Shown: in pieces, positions 35,604 to 44,407 of the stretch
Position numbering within the stretch: the first letter of the stretch is position 1
Layout of the letters: the number at the start of each line of letters is the position of its first letter
Position numbers and translations under genes: made by a program
The notes under the pieces: generated by a model
What the model was told of the DNA's origin: nothing
What the model saw: the letters and a program-made list of their open reading frames with translations, nothing else
The model's database searches: none
NCBI GenBank assembly: GCA_029213145.1
Contig: JARGNK010000010.1
Span: 45,886 to 90,569, forward strand
DNA: 44,684 nucleotides
Direction of reading: 5' to 3'
DNA from: Rubripirellula sp.
GTDB lineage: Bacteria > Planctomycetota > Planctomycetia > Pirellulales > Pirellulaceae

Positions 35604-36133
35604 TGATCACCTCGATAAGCATTTGCTCAACCATCTCGATCACCGCAATCACAAGCCCGCCGGCACATTTCGGCTGGTTTGCCGTTGGCTGAGGTGGCCT
35701 CCAGACTACAGAGGTCTGGGAATTTCCTGACTTTGTCCCGGGGATGCTTCCTCCGAATCCTGCCACGGCGTGACCAGCCATTGGCCTACCCCGGTCGTCC
35801 TTTTCGTTTGGGTGGCCACCCCTCTTTGCGTTCCGCTCAAATTCTGCAGCCAACCCAACCGCAACATGTCCCAGACAATCGCGGTGGATCGCCGAGAATA
35901 AGCGAGAGAAATAGGTAATCACGCTAGGAATCCTGGCCGACGCAGTCATCAACTGCCGTCCGCACCACTTCCTGTTCGAAAACCAGTGAATCCCAAACGG
36001 CGTGAAACCGGAATTTTCTCAGCTGACATTGACAGAGCCTAAATCGGGTTCATAACGTCCCGATGATATTGACGAGATCAGGACCGATCTCGTCTCGCCC
36101 TTCGACCATGAATTGGCATACAAGGCTGGCAGG
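35604..36133. other. Intergenic region, no supported gene
   Basis: About 530 bases separate the gltD hairpin from the lipoprotein gene. A minus-strand frame of 126 codons (35572-35952) starts with MMTASARIPSVITYFSRLFS but has no recognisable domain, and its remainder looks like non-coding sequence. I do not call it. No transposase, tRNA or repeat is visible. Confidence 0.5.
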
Positions 36134-37189
36134 ATGCTGAAGCAATACGCGATTCGAACTGGTGCCGTGGTAGCGGCATGTACTGCAACATTACTCGTTT
36201 CAACAGGATGTCGATCGATGCCGGGTGCTGGACTATTCGCCTCGCGCGGACCGTCTGCCGACGCCTTGGCTGGCAATGGGCCCACGACGACCTACCCGGT
36301 CCCGCCAAGTCACGGAGCGACGCCTGAATCGCTCGCGTCCATCGCCGGTGGCACCGCAGGATCCGCAGGATCCACCGCCGCTGAATCCGCCACCGCTCAG
36401 GTTGCTGGGATTGAGATTTCGCCTGGATACGCCTTAGCCGCGGGCGCCGACCCGGCCACCGCTGGGCCAAATATGGCCGCCGCCGAGGCCAATGGTGTTT
36501 ACTCACTAAGCAACAATACCGCTGGCTCTCCGCCATCGTTTGCAGCTAGCCCCGCTCCAAACAGCATGGGCGCTCCAAACAGCATGGGCGCTCCAAACAG
36601 CATGGGCGTGCCGGCTGGCATGACTGTTCCTCCGGGAATGGGAACTCCCTCAGACGCGACCGCCGCGGTAGCTTCTGACATGCCATCTGGATACACCTTT
36701 GGCAACAAAGCTTTGACTCCCAAGACGACCCAACCTGGCATGACGACTGGTATTCCAGCGTCGTCACCGTCCCATTTCGCGCCACCCTCCGGACCGCTGA
36801 CTCCTCCAAGCACCGGCGTCGCAGCATTGCCGCCGAGCGGCTACAGCCAACCTCCCAGCAGCAGTGGATTCGCACTCCCAAGCGACCCAGCAGCGATGGC
36901 TGGAATGATGCCACCAGCGACTCCACCGAACCCAGCTCCGGCAATGACCGCTGCTACCCCGGTCCCCTCGCAATACCCGACAGGCCCCAGCATCACAGTA
37001 CCCGTCGGCAACGCTTCACCTGCCGACAATACAGCACCTAGCTTTGCACCCTCGTTCTCGACGGCACAAGCACCCGAATCGACCGCACCATCCACCTCCA
37101 ACAGCTACATGCCCGGCAGTACCGGAACGGGAGCTGGCTATCCAACCAACGATGCGATCCCGACCACCAGTGGTTCGTTTTACCGTTGA
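36134..37189 (+). CDS. Pro/Ala/Ser-rich lipoprotein with in-frame repeats
   Basis: The 351-residue protein has a lipoprotein signal (MLKQYAIRTGAVVAACTATL, then LVSTGC with the lipid-modified Cys at residue 26). The mature part is almost entirely low complexity, rich in Pro, Ala, Ser, Thr, Gly and Met. Three exact 18-base repeats encode APNSMG units (36554-36607). No folded domain is apparent, so it is probably an extended, surface-exposed or periplasmic spacer protein. The frame extends to a TTG at 36113, but the ATG at 36134 puts the signal peptide at the true N-terminus. A strong hairpin follows at 37202-37250. Confidence 0.75.
   Translation: MLKQYAIRTGAVVAACTATLLVSTGCRSMPGAGLFASRGPSADALAGNGPTTTYPVPPSHGATPESLASIAGGTAGSAGSTAAESATAQVAGIEISPGYALAAGADPATAGPNMAAAEANGVYSLSNNTAGSPPSFAASPAPNSMGAPNSMGAPNSMGVPAGMTVPPGMGTPSDATAAVASDMPSGYTFGNKALTPKTTQPGMTTGIPASSPSHFAPPSGPLTPPSTGVAALPPSGYSQPPSSSGFALPSDPAAMAGMMPPATPPNPAPAMTAATPVPSQYPTGPSITVPVGNASPADNTAPSFAPSFSTAQAPESTAPSTSNSYMPGSTGTGAGYPTNDAIPTTSGSFYR
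36554..36607. repeat. 18-bp in-frame tandem repeat, three exact copies
   Basis: GCTCCAAACAGCATGGGC occurs at 36554-36571, 36572-36589 and 36590-36607 in the lipoprotein gene. It encodes APNSMG and keeps the frame at any copy number. Confidence 0.93.
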
Positions 37190-37201
37190 TCTTTCGGAGT
37201 C

Positions 37202-37250
37202 GCCACACTGCGACTGAATCGTGACGCGCGTGGTCACGATTCAGCGTGGC
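37202..37250. terminator. Strong hairpin between convergent genes
   Basis: A perfect 12-bp stem, CTGAATCGTGAC (37214-37225) with GTCACGATTCAG (37233-37244), has a seven-base loop. It is flanked by an outer GCCAC/GTGGC pairing (37202-37206, 37246-37250). It starts 12 bases after the lipoprotein stop, and the convergent pyrK gene ends at 37415. No T tract is present. Likely a shared terminator; a protein-binding site is possible. Confidence 0.5.
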
Positions 37251-37414
37251 AAGCGACAACGATCTGACGCAACAAACACCGGTTAAGTCGACGCCAATCA
37301 TCATTGACGTCGATCTCTTCTTCGGCAGTACCGAAAAACATGGTCAAACGATCGGTGACTCTGAACCGGTCAAATCAGCGAGTGCTGGATTGCCTTGTCA
37401 CGTTTGAATTTGTC

Positions 37415-38257
37415 TCACCAACAAATTTGATGGGAATCGAAAATCGGACCTTCAACACAGGTTCGTTTGTAATCCCACTCCATCGGCCCTTCCTGGCGGA
37501 CTTGGGCGACGCAAGAAAAGCAGATCCCTATTCCGCAGGCCATCGGAGTTTCCATTGAAACTTGGCAATCGATTTTGGCGGCTTCACACACCTGGGCGAC
37601 TTTCTCCATCATGATTTCTGGCCCACAGGTTGCCACGCGAACAGTTTCGTCGGACGAAATCCCAGCAAGTCTTTCAGCGAGCAAATCGGGTACGAGTTTT
37701 GACTGACCTGCTGATCCATCATCGGTACAGAGCGTGACTTCGCTGACTGATTTTCGAAAATCATCGACACCGGCTAACAACCCGGCGCGGCGGGCACCAT
37801 AAATGAATTCGACCCGTTTTGCCCAGCCGTTTTCGCGGGCAGGTGCACCAAACGCTTGCGTTCCGAGTGCTTCACGTCCCAGCAACAGCATTGGCGTTTG
37901 ACCGATACCACCGGATGCCATGATCAAGTGGTCGCAAGGGCGATTCGAAAATCCATTTCCAAGAGGCCCCCACAATGTGACCGAGGTTCCGAGCGTAGCG
38001 GCGGCCAACGAAGTGGTGAACGTTCCTTTTCTCAAGTAGACCAAGTCGATCCACTTCGGCGTTCCCTCCGCATCGGCAACGACGTCATAAACGGCAAGTG
38101 CTCGACCGATCAGAGGCGCATCGGTTCCGGCTAACCGGACCATTACAAATTGCCCCGGCAGAACGCTGCCAGCAATCTCGCTCGCCGCGACCCGCATTAA
38201 ATAAGTTTCTTCCGCGATCCGATCGTTACGCTCCAGCGGAGCATTCACTTGGTGCAT
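37415..38257 (-). CDS. pyrK: Dihydroorotate dehydrogenase electron transfer subunit (PyrK-like)
   Basis: An FAD- and 2Fe-2S-containing reductase subunit, which in other bacteria passes electrons between dihydroorotate dehydrogenase (PyrD) and NAD+ in pyrimidine synthesis. Visible features are the FAD-binding segment IGRALAVYD, the nucleotide-binding MASGGIGQTPML and the C-terminal cluster ligands in CGIGICFSC and RTC (Cys241, 246, 249 and 267). The ATG at 38257 gives 280 residues and matches the usual N-terminus (MHQVNAPLERNDRIAEE). A TTG at 38296, overlapping the rluB stop as TTGA, would add 13 residues and is an alternative. No pyrD is in the window. It is coupled to rluB. Confidence 0.85.
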   Translation of the reverse strand: MHQVNAPLERNDRIAEETYLMRVAASEIAGSVLPGQFVMVRLAGTDAPLIGRALAVYDVVADAEGTPKWIDLVYLRKGTFTTSLAAATLGTSVTLWGPLGNGFSNRPCDHLIMASGGIGQTPMLLLGREALGTQAFGAPARENGWAKRVEFIYGARRAGLLAGVDDFRKSVSEVTLCTDDGSAGQSKLVPDLLAERLAGISSDETVRVATCGPEIMMEKVAQVCEAAKIDCQVSMETPMACGIGICFSCVAQVRQEGPMEWDYKRTCVEGPIFDSHQICW

Positions 38258-38292
38258 CGAATCGGCGTAATGGCTTGCATGCAGTTTTGAAC

Positions 38293-39753
38293 TCAACTTC
38301 GTTTCCGCCTCACTCGTTTACCAGGTCCTGATTGTTTCCCACGTGTGCTTTTCGGTTTGGCGGTTCGACCAGCCGAGCCTCGTTTTGGTGCTCCGCTGTT
38401 TCTCGCTGCCCCGCGTGTCGACGTCGAAGATTTTCGTTTGGCACCGCGCGACGATGTTGATGTTTTACCTGCCGAACCACGTTTTGCCGTTTTTCGTTTG
38501 GTGCCGCGTGTGGATGTGGAAGTTTTGCCGCCCGCACCTCGTGCGGAGGAAGTTCTTCGCTTAGCACCTCGCGTCGTCGTGGAATTTTTGCCAGCCGATT
38601 TCGAACGACCAGCCGATTTCGATCGAGCCGCTCGCTTTCGACCTCCCGTTGTCTTCGTCGTTACATCTTCTCGCTCTGCAGGATCTCCACCAATCACCGA
38701 ACCGATCGTGGTGTCAGAACTGATACCGCCCGGACCAGGAAAAGCATCTTCCGCCGACGAGCCTCTGCGGCCCTTCGGTTTCGCTCGGCGTGCTTTGGTC
38801 GAAGCTCGCTTGGTCGAATCAGTTTTCGGCCAAGCATCTTGGGACGGGGACTGTTCGCCTGCCGCACGTTTTTTTGTACTTCGTTTTTTCGTGACGCGTT
38901 TTTTCGTGCCACCTTTTTTCGTACTGGGACGTTCATTGCGGGATGCCACGGAGGACTCTTCCTCGGTCGCAGCCCACAATTTTTCGATCTCGTTCTGCCT
39001 GACCAAACGGTGAGCTCCAGTCGGCAAATCTCCTAGCCGCAACGGCCCCACCGCGATCCGCCGCAGATGCTGTACTTTGTGGCCTAACCGCGCCAAGATT
39101 CGACGAATTTCGCGGTTCTTTCCCTCTCGCAGCACAATCTCCATCTCGGTCGAACGGCTCCGAGACTTCAATAGCTTCGCACCCTCAACACGAACATGCC
39201 CTTCCGCTAAGTAAATCCCGTGACGCATCTGTCGCAGCGTCTCCGGCTCAACCTTTCCAGCAACGGTGACTCGATAGACTTTGCGGACGCCAAACCGCGG
39301 GTGTGTTAGTCGCTGGGCCAACTCACCATCATTGGTCAACAGGATCAACCCTTCGCTGTTCAGGTCGAGGCGGCCGACTGGAAAGACACGCTCCACCGGC
39401 GGCACCAAATCGATCACACGAGGTCGCCCATGCGGGTCTCGGTTGGTAGTGACGACACCAATGGGTTTGTTCACGGCGTAGTAGACGAGTTTTCGCGGCT
39501 TCAGCAGATCACCGTCTACCCGGACCTTAGCCACCTCTGGATCGACGGTCGTCCCTAGACGCGTCACGATTTCGCCGTCCACGTCGACTCGTCCAGCTTC
39601 AATCAATTCCTCACACTGACGCCGACTCCCATAACCGGCCGACGCCAGCACACGCTGCAATCGAATCGGTCCTGAAGCATCCCCACCACGCCCCGCCGCC
39701 TTCATATTACGGCCAGATTTCGGTTTTCTCTTGGCGGAACGTTTGGTGGGCAT
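38293..39753 (-). CDS. rluB: RluB-like 23S rRNA pseudouridine synthase with long basic tail
   Basis: A ribosomal RNA pseudouridine synthase of the RsuA/RluB/E/F family. An N-terminal S4 RNA-binding domain (residues 30-75, RLQRVLASAGYGSRRQCEEL) is followed by the catalytic domain with Asp130 in VGRLDLNSEGLILLTNDGEL, and conserved GKNREIRRILARLG. The folded enzyme ends near residue 265. The next 220 residues are low complexity and very basic (Lys, Arg, Ser, Thr, Gly, Ala), with repeats such as AGKTSTSSRGAKRKS. This resembles histone H1-like or AlgP-like tails and may bind RNA or DNA. Its stop overlaps the possible TTG start of pyrK. On the opposite strand the tail creates a long spurious open frame. 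Confidence 0.88.
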   Translation of the reverse strand: MPTKRSAKRKPKSGRNMKAAGRGGDASGPIRLQRVLASAGYGSRRQCEELIEAGRVDVDGEIVTRLGTTVDPEVAKVRVDGDLLKPRKLVYYAVNKPIGVVTTNRDPHGRPRVIDLVPPVERVFPVGRLDLNSEGLILLTNDGELAQRLTHPRFGVRKVYRVTVAGKVEPETLRQMRHGIYLAEGHVRVEGAKLLKSRSRSTEMEIVLREGKNREIRRILARLGHKVQHLRRIAVGPLRLGDLPTGAHRLVRQNEIEKLWAATEEESSVASRNERPSTKKGGTKKRVTKKRSTKKRAAGEQSPSQDAWPKTDSTKRASTKARRAKPKGRRGSSAEDAFPGPGGISSDTTIGSVIGGDPAEREDVTTKTTGGRKRAARSKSAGRSKSAGKNSTTTRGAKRRTSSARGAGGKTSTSTRGTKRKTAKRGSAGKTSTSSRGAKRKSSTSTRGAARNSGAPKRGSAGRTAKPKSTRGKQSGPGKRVRRKRS

Positions 39754-40130
39754 GGGAGCTAGCAGTGTGAGGACGGCGCGATTCAGCGTTCCAACGTACC
39801 AAACCCAAGCCGTTTTGTGACGGAGGAGTCAAATGAGCCGATAAGCCCCAGCCTCTGAGCCGAACGGCATCCCGAAGACTTTCGAACACTCCCCGAAAAC
39901 CGCGCCGGCCTAATCCAAATTCACTTACGGGCAACGGGAACGCCCGAGGATTGATCAAATCAGCCTCGTCCGCTGTCTGCCTCGAATGCCCCAACAAGAC
40001 TGGAAGCTACCTAGTTCGAGTAGCCGCGGTTACGTTGGATTCTCGAAAGAGGCGACGCTGGGGGCGAAAATCCGGGCTACCGATCCCCCAATCCGTCTGC
40101 TCGCTCTGTGGACGTCCACTCGGTTCGCCT
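39754..40130. other. Intergenic region, nothing supported
   Basis: These 377 bases upstream of rluB contain only short frames without recognisable sequence. No repeat, hairpin with a T tract or RNA gene was seen. It should contain the promoter of the rluB-pyrK transcript. Confidence 0.5.
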
Positions 40131-40406
40131 TTAGCGACCTAACCAAGGCATCGCGTCAGCAACAATTCGATTCCGCTCGGCTTCGGGAAGCGGTTGTTGG
40201 TAACTAGGAGGACGGGCTGACGCATCCGACGGCCCAATATCCGATTGGGGGAAGGGATCATGAACGATCGCAGACGCTTGCTGCTGGTTCATTGTGCCCT
40301 TGGGGGCGCAAAGGGGACGACTGGTGCAGCCCGCCAGCATTAGCAAACACGCCATGATCAAGGTGCAAAGCAAGCCGCATTGTTGGAGGGTTCCCGGTCG
40401 CCGCAT
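40131..40406 (-). CDS. Small lipoprotein, function unknown
   Basis: A 91-residue protein with a lipoprotein signal. The hydrophobic stretch LLCTLIMACLLMLAGC ends in the lipobox LAGC (Cys at residue 27). The mature part is short and Pro/Gln-rich, with a motif HDPFPQSDIGP and PPSYQQPLPEAERNR that I recall from other planctomycete lipoproteins. The start ATG at 40406 sits directly before the signal. No operon partner is evident; manA starts upstream on the same strand 192 bases away. Function unknown. Confidence 0.7.
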   Translation of the reverse strand: MRRPGTLQQCGLLCTLIMACLLMLAGCTSRPLCAPKGTMNQQQASAIVHDPFPQSDIGPSDASARPPSYQQPLPEAERNRIVADAMPWLGR

Positions 40407-40598
40407 CAGTCATTCCTTGGGTCGGTGGCAACAAGCAGTGAGAGCCATAACACGCATCAAATGCAGCCTACGAACTTTTCGGTCCTCTTACCAAGACCGT
40501 TTCCTGCACGACCACAGATCCGAATCACAAGAAGCCAGTTTCACGCGGTATCTGCATGACTCGCCCGCAACCCATAGCTCACTTACACCCCGCCCGTC

Positions 40599-41570
40599 TC
40601 AGATTGAATCAGGTAAATCCATACCCATGACCACGCCACCCTCAGCGACCGTTAAATCACAAGCACCAATCGCAGCCGGTAACATCACAGTCTCTCCAGC
40701 TCGCAGCAGAATCGACTCTTCTCCACTGGCGAGTGTCGCGCTACCCTGGGGAACGGTGACGATGTGAAACTTGTCGTCGCCTCCCAACCGACCTGACCCC
40801 ATCGCCAACAGGTGGAGCCGGAACTTGTTGGATTTCACCACCGTCTGCCACCCTGCCTGGGTCGGTTCATAGCGACGTGGTTGAACGGGCCCTGAATCAT
40901 AGTCGGCGACTTCCAAGCCCTGATCGAGATGCAAGGGTCGAGCTTTTCCCAGGGCGTCAACGCGATTCCAATCAAACAAACGAAACGTCGTGTCGCTACT
41001 TTGTTGGATCTCGGCCACCAACAAACCGGCACCAAGTGCATGCACTGTCCCAGCTGGAATGTAGATCACATCACCAGGCTCGGGATGGAACGAGTGAAGA
41101 GCTTGCTCTGCTTGGCCAGCTGCGATTGCCTCCCTCAAGCTCGCTCGATCGACCGAGGGTTGCAGGCCGGCGTAGACGAGGCTGTCTGGGTCAGCCGATA
41201 CGATGTACCAAGCCTCTGTTTTACCCAGATCAGGCTGCGACATTTTCGCTCCGTACTCGTCATCCGGATGAACCTGGACCGATAACACACGATTGCAGTC
41301 CAAGTACTTCAGCAACAGCGGGAACGCAGAACCTTGAAAACCCGCTCCTAACAGCCAATCAGGATGATCGCGGATGAGTTGCTGCAAGGTCTTGCCATCC
41401 AATGGGCCACCATCGACCACGCTCTGATCTTCGCCATGGTCAACGACTTCCCAACTCTCCGCAAAATCATTTCCAGGACCAATCGGCTTTCCGAGTTGCT
41501 CGCCCAGTCGACGGCCTCCCCAAATGGTTCGCTTAAAAACAGGACGAAAACGAATTGGATAAGGTTCCAT
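40599..41570 (-). CDS. manA: Mannose-6-phosphate isomerase, type I
   Basis: A zinc-dependent cupin isomerase that interconverts mannose 6-phosphate and fructose 6-phosphate, feeding mannose metabolism and sugar-nucleotide synthesis. Zinc ligands are visible: Gln99 and His101 in LSVQVHPDDEYG, Glu119 in GKTEAWYI and His177 in PAGTVHALGAG. The 323-residue length matches the short class similar to Bacillus ManA. The N-terminus PIRFRPVFKRTIWGGRRLGE is typical, and the start ATG at 41570 fits. It lies alone on the minus strand, divergent from tatC. Confidence 0.93.
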   Translation of the reverse strand: MEPYPIRFRPVFKRTIWGGRRLGEQLGKPIGPGNDFAESWEVVDHGEDQSVVDGGPLDGKTLQQLIRDHPDWLLGAGFQGSAFPLLLKYLDCNRVLSVQVHPDDEYGAKMSQPDLGKTEAWYIVSADPDSLVYAGLQPSVDRASLREAIAAGQAEQALHSFHPEPGDVIYIPAGTVHALGAGLLVAEIQQSSDTTFRLFDWNRVDALGKARPLHLDQGLEVADYDSGPVQPRRYEPTQAGWQTVVKSNKFRLHLLAMGSGRLGGDDKFHIVTVPQGSATLASGEESILLRAGETVMLPAAIGACDLTVAEGGVVMGMDLPDSI

Positions 41571-41940
41571 AGCAGATTTTTTGCCTGAGATGCCTAACTA
41601 TCGAAGGATATCGTTGCCCCAAACGACCCTCATCGTAATGGCCAAACCCCTCTTGATCACCCCAACTTAAGCTTCACCATTCCGATCAATTGGAATGATT
41701 CACGCTCGATCAGAATGCCCCAAATACAATTAGGATCCCCCCAGGGCGATCTCGTCTTTGGCTGCTAAACTAGGGGCGGGCAAATAAATCGACTGCGGAA
41801 CCGAGGTCGAGGCCCGCAATTCGGCGATCGGTCCTCAAACCCGGACCGCCTCCCTCGCCGAGAAGGGATTCGGTTCACCTGCGGCACCTGGTTCTCAACC
41901 GATCAAGGTTGGCGAATTCCTCGATTTGGAAATCTAGCAA
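41571..41940. other. Intergenic region between manA and tatC
   Basis: These 370 bases hold the divergent promoter region. An inverted repeat CATTCC/GGAATG (41678-41683 and 41692-41697) with an eight-base centre could be an operator. An open stretch of 49 codons (41788-41934) ends four bases before tatC but has no start codon. No gene is called. Confidence 0.45.
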
Positions 41941-43041
41941 GTGGAACGTCCCCAAGACGATTTATTCGAAAATTCCACCATGACTTTTGGCGAGCACCTT
42001 GAGGAGCTTCGTCATTCGCTGGTCAGGGCTGCGATCGCTTTAGCCGCAGGACTGGTCCTCGGTCTGCTCGTCGCTGACCGAGTCGTTTTGTTTGTCCAAA
42101 CCCCGCTGCAGTCGGCCATTCAAAAGTTCAATGCCGATCGTGCCCTGTACCAACTCAATTACGACCCAGCGGACGAAGCGAATCGTGACCTTTACGAGTT
42201 TTTATCAACCAATGCTCTGGTATGGGAGATTGTCTATGAGATCCCGGACGAGTACCAAGCGTTGTCGATGGATTCGATGCAGGCGGCCCAAGTCACACCC
42301 GACTCAAACGTCGACTCATCCAATGAGGGCGAAGACGATCAGTCAGCACCTGGGGCCCCACTAGTGGTCAAACCGGTTGAGATGGCCAACCTGCTCGACT
42401 CTCTTCCTGATCCATCAGCACTTAAACCAACGATACAACTGCGGCAGAACAAGACCGGCCTCAGCTCGTTGAAAATGGAAGAACCATTCATGATCTGGGT
42501 CAAAGCGGGCCTGATCGTGGGTGCGGTATTTGCTTCGCCGCTGATCTTTTACTACCTCTGGAACTTCGTTGCTGCCGGCTTACACCGCCACGAACGAAAC
42601 TACGTCTACCTGTACTTGCCCGCCAGTGTCGTCTTGTTCATCACCGGAGTGGTGCTGGCGTTTTTCCTTGTACTGCATTACGTGCTGTCGTTTCTGCTGG
42701 CTTTCAATGGCAGCATGGATGTCGCAATCGAACCTCGACTGTCGTACTACGTCAACTTTGTGTTGCTGCTCCCACTCGGCTTCGGTATCGCCTTTCAGCT
42801 ACCGCTCGTGATGCTGTTTTTGCAGCGGATCGGCTTATTCGAAACACAAGCCTATATCGAGAGCTGGAAAGTTGCCGTCTTGGTCATTTTTGTGATCTCC
42901 ATGATCGTGACACCAGCGGATGTCACCAGCATGATCGCGCTCGCGATACCACTGATCTTCTTGTACGTCCTCGGAATCCTCATGTGCAAATTCATCCCGA
43001 GAGGCCGAGGATTAGGAAGCGGAGCCTACGACCCGGCCTAA
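41941..43041 (+). CDS. tatC: Twin-arginine translocase subunit TatC with enlarged first loop
   Basis: TatC is the signal-peptide receptor of the Tat pathway in the inner membrane. The 366-residue protein shows the conserved N-terminus with HLEELRHSLV (residues 19-28), helix 1 (about 31-52), and, after the first periplasmic loop, EPFMIWVKAGLIVGAVFASP with later helices and YLWNFVAAGLHRHERNYV. The loop between helix 1 and the EPF segment (about 62-178) is some 115 residues, against roughly 15 in E. coli, with an acidic Ser/Glu/Asp-rich centre. The start is GTG at 41941; an in-frame ATG lies at residue 14. No tatA or tatB is in the window. A likely client is the DUF1501 protein here. Confidence 0.93.
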   Translation: MERPQDDLFENSTMTFGEHLEELRHSLVRAAIALAAGLVLGLLVADRVVLFVQTPLQSAIQKFNADRALYQLNYDPADEANRDLYEFLSTNALVWEIVYEIPDEYQALSMDSMQAAQVTPDSNVDSSNEGEDDQSAPGAPLVVKPVEMANLLDSLPDPSALKPTIQLRQNKTGLSSLKMEEPFMIWVKAGLIVGAVFASPLIFYYLWNFVAAGLHRHERNYVYLYLPASVVLFITGVVLAFFLVLHYVLSFLLAFNGSMDVAIEPRLSYYVNFVLLLPLGFGIAFQLPLVMLFLQRIGLFETQAYIESWKVAVLVIFVISMIVTPADVTSMIALAIPLIFLYVLGILMCKFIPRGRGLGSGAYDPA

Positions 43042-43051
43042 AACAGTCCAG

Positions 43052-43113
43052 GCCAGCATGACCCAGCGGCTGCCAGCACGAATCAGCGGCTGCCAGCACG
43101 ACTCAGCGGCTGC
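43052..43113. repeat. 20-bp tandem repeat after tatC
   Basis: The unit CAGCGGCTGCCAGCACGA(A/C)T occurs at 43064-43083 and 43084-43103, with partial copies before and after. It begins 11 bases after the tatC stop. Confidence 0.85.
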
Positions 43114-43192
43114 GTCGGTGTGCCGCGTGCTGCGACCTGTGTGCCGTGTGTGTAAGACGGGCTGATGGCAAACACGATCACCAGCTTTAGGG

Positions 43193-43256
43193 AGACTGAG
43201 ACGCTCAAAGACTGAGACGCTCAAAGGCTGAGGCACTCAAAGACTGAGACGCGCAA
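43193..43256. repeat. 16-bp tandem repeat, four copies
   Basis: AGACTGAGACGCTCAA occurs at 43193-43208 and 43209-43224 exactly, with two diverged copies to 43256. The unit is not a multiple of three and lies between genes. The whole stretch 43042-43384 holds these two repeat arrays and no supported gene. Confidence 0.9.
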
Positions 43257-43384
43257 AGACGGGCCGCTTCACTCATCAATACTTGCCGCTTGAATGGCAG
43301 CAAGGAGCCGACATGGGCGACTCCTCACTCGATTGCTGACGAATTCATTCGCCAGCTTAAAACCTGATTAACAAACGGCTTTTG

Positions 43385-44407
43385 CTAAGCCTTCGCACCC
43401 AGCGTGCTCCGCAAGTTTGCACCGTTACCAGCCTGACCAAAGGCGGTCATGCGGGCGACACAGACATCTTTCATTGCAGCTCGGGCTGGTTTGAGATAGG
43501 CACGCGGATCGAAAGCCGATGGTTGCTCCGCGAACACCTTTCGGATCGCACCAGTGATCGCCATGCGGCAATCGGTATCCACGTTGATCTTGCGAACTCC
43601 GCTCTTGATACCACGCTGAATCTCTTCGACAGGCACACCATAGGTCTGCTTCATTTCACCACCAAACTGGTTGATGATGTCCTGCAGTTCTTGTGGCACG
43701 CTGCTGCTGCCGTGCATGACGAGGTGCGTGTTTGGAACCTTGGCGTGGATCTCTTCGATTCGCTGCATCGCCAAGACTTCACCGGTCGGCTTCTTGGTGA
43801 ATTTGTACGCTCCATGACTGGTTCCGATGGCAACCGCCAACGCGTCGACGCCAGTTTCCTCGACGAACTGAGCTGCTTCTTCAGGATCGGTCAGCAGTTG
43901 ATCGCGAGTGAGTTCGCCGACCGCACCGTGGCCGTCTTCCTGCTCGCCTTCGCCCGATTCGAGTGATCCCAGGCAACCTAATTCACCTTCGACACTGACG
44001 CCCTGCGAGTGGGCCGCTTTGACGACTTCGGCTGTCACGCGAACGTTGTAGTCATAGTCGGCCGGCGTCTGACCGTCTTCCATCAAAGATCCGTCCATCA
44101 TCACGCTGGTGAAGCCGTTGTCGATCGCCGACTGGCAGGTATCCGGGCTATTACCGTGATCCTGGTGCATCACAACCGGAATATGTGGGTACAGTTCAAC
44201 GGCTGCCAACATCAGGTGACGCAGATAGGCATCCTGAGAATAAGCGCGAGCACCGCGACTGGCTTGGATGATGACGGGCGAATCCGTCTCCTCAGCCGCT
44301 TCCATGATCGACTGGATCTGTTCCATGTTGTTGACGTTGAATGCAGCAACGCCGTAATCGTTTTCAGCAGCGTGATCAAGGACGACGCGAAGAGGCACCA
44401 GAGGCAT
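43385..44407 (-). CDS. fba: Fructose-bisphosphate aldolase, class II
   Basis: A zinc-dependent aldolase that cleaves or forms fructose 1,6-bisphosphate in glycolysis, gluconeogenesis or the Calvin cycle. The 340-residue protein has MHQDHG with zinc ligands His81 and His84, [19 protein letters not shown], a second zinc region [18 protein letters not shown], and the phosphate-binding [10 protein letters not shown]. The glutamate/glycine-rich loop and overall length suit the Calvin-cycle subtype, although that does not prove autotrophy. The ATG at 44407 is the family start. The neighbouring genes are unrelated. Confidence 0.95.
   Translation of the reverse strand: MPLVPLRVVLDHAAENDYGVAAFNVNNMEQIQSIMEAAEETDSPVIIQASRGARAYSQDAYLRHLMLAAVELYPHIPVVMHQDHGNSPDTCQSAIDNGFTSVMMDGSLMEDGQTPADYDYNVRVTAEVVKAAHSQGVSVEGELGCLGSLESGEGEQEDGHGAVGELTRDQLLTDPEEAAQFVEETGVDALAVAIGTSHGAYKFTKKPTGEVLAMQRIEEIHAKVPNTHLVMHGSSSVPQELQDIINQFGGEMKQTYGVPVEEIQRGIKSGVRKINVDTDCRMAITGAIRKVFAEQPSAFDPRAYLKPARAAMKDVCVARMTAFGQAGNGANLRSTLGAKA

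Noticed and set aside
35572..35952. Minus-strand frame of 126 codons after gltD
   Set aside because: No domain or credible composition beyond the first residues, and it overlaps the gltD hairpin. A transposase fragment was considered but no motif supports it.
38345..39013. 222-codon plus-strand frame opposite the rluB tail
   Set aside because: The low-complexity Lys/Arg/Ser/Thr tail of rluB automatically leaves the other strand open. No start signal or domain.
41788..41934. 49 open codons ending just before tatC
   Set aside because: Preceded by a stop and without any start codon; too short to judge. TatA/TatB was considered but the sequence has no membrane helix.
43193..43256. Possible CRISPR or regulatory iterons
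   Set aside because: Four 16-bp units without spacers, no replication or Cas gene nearby.
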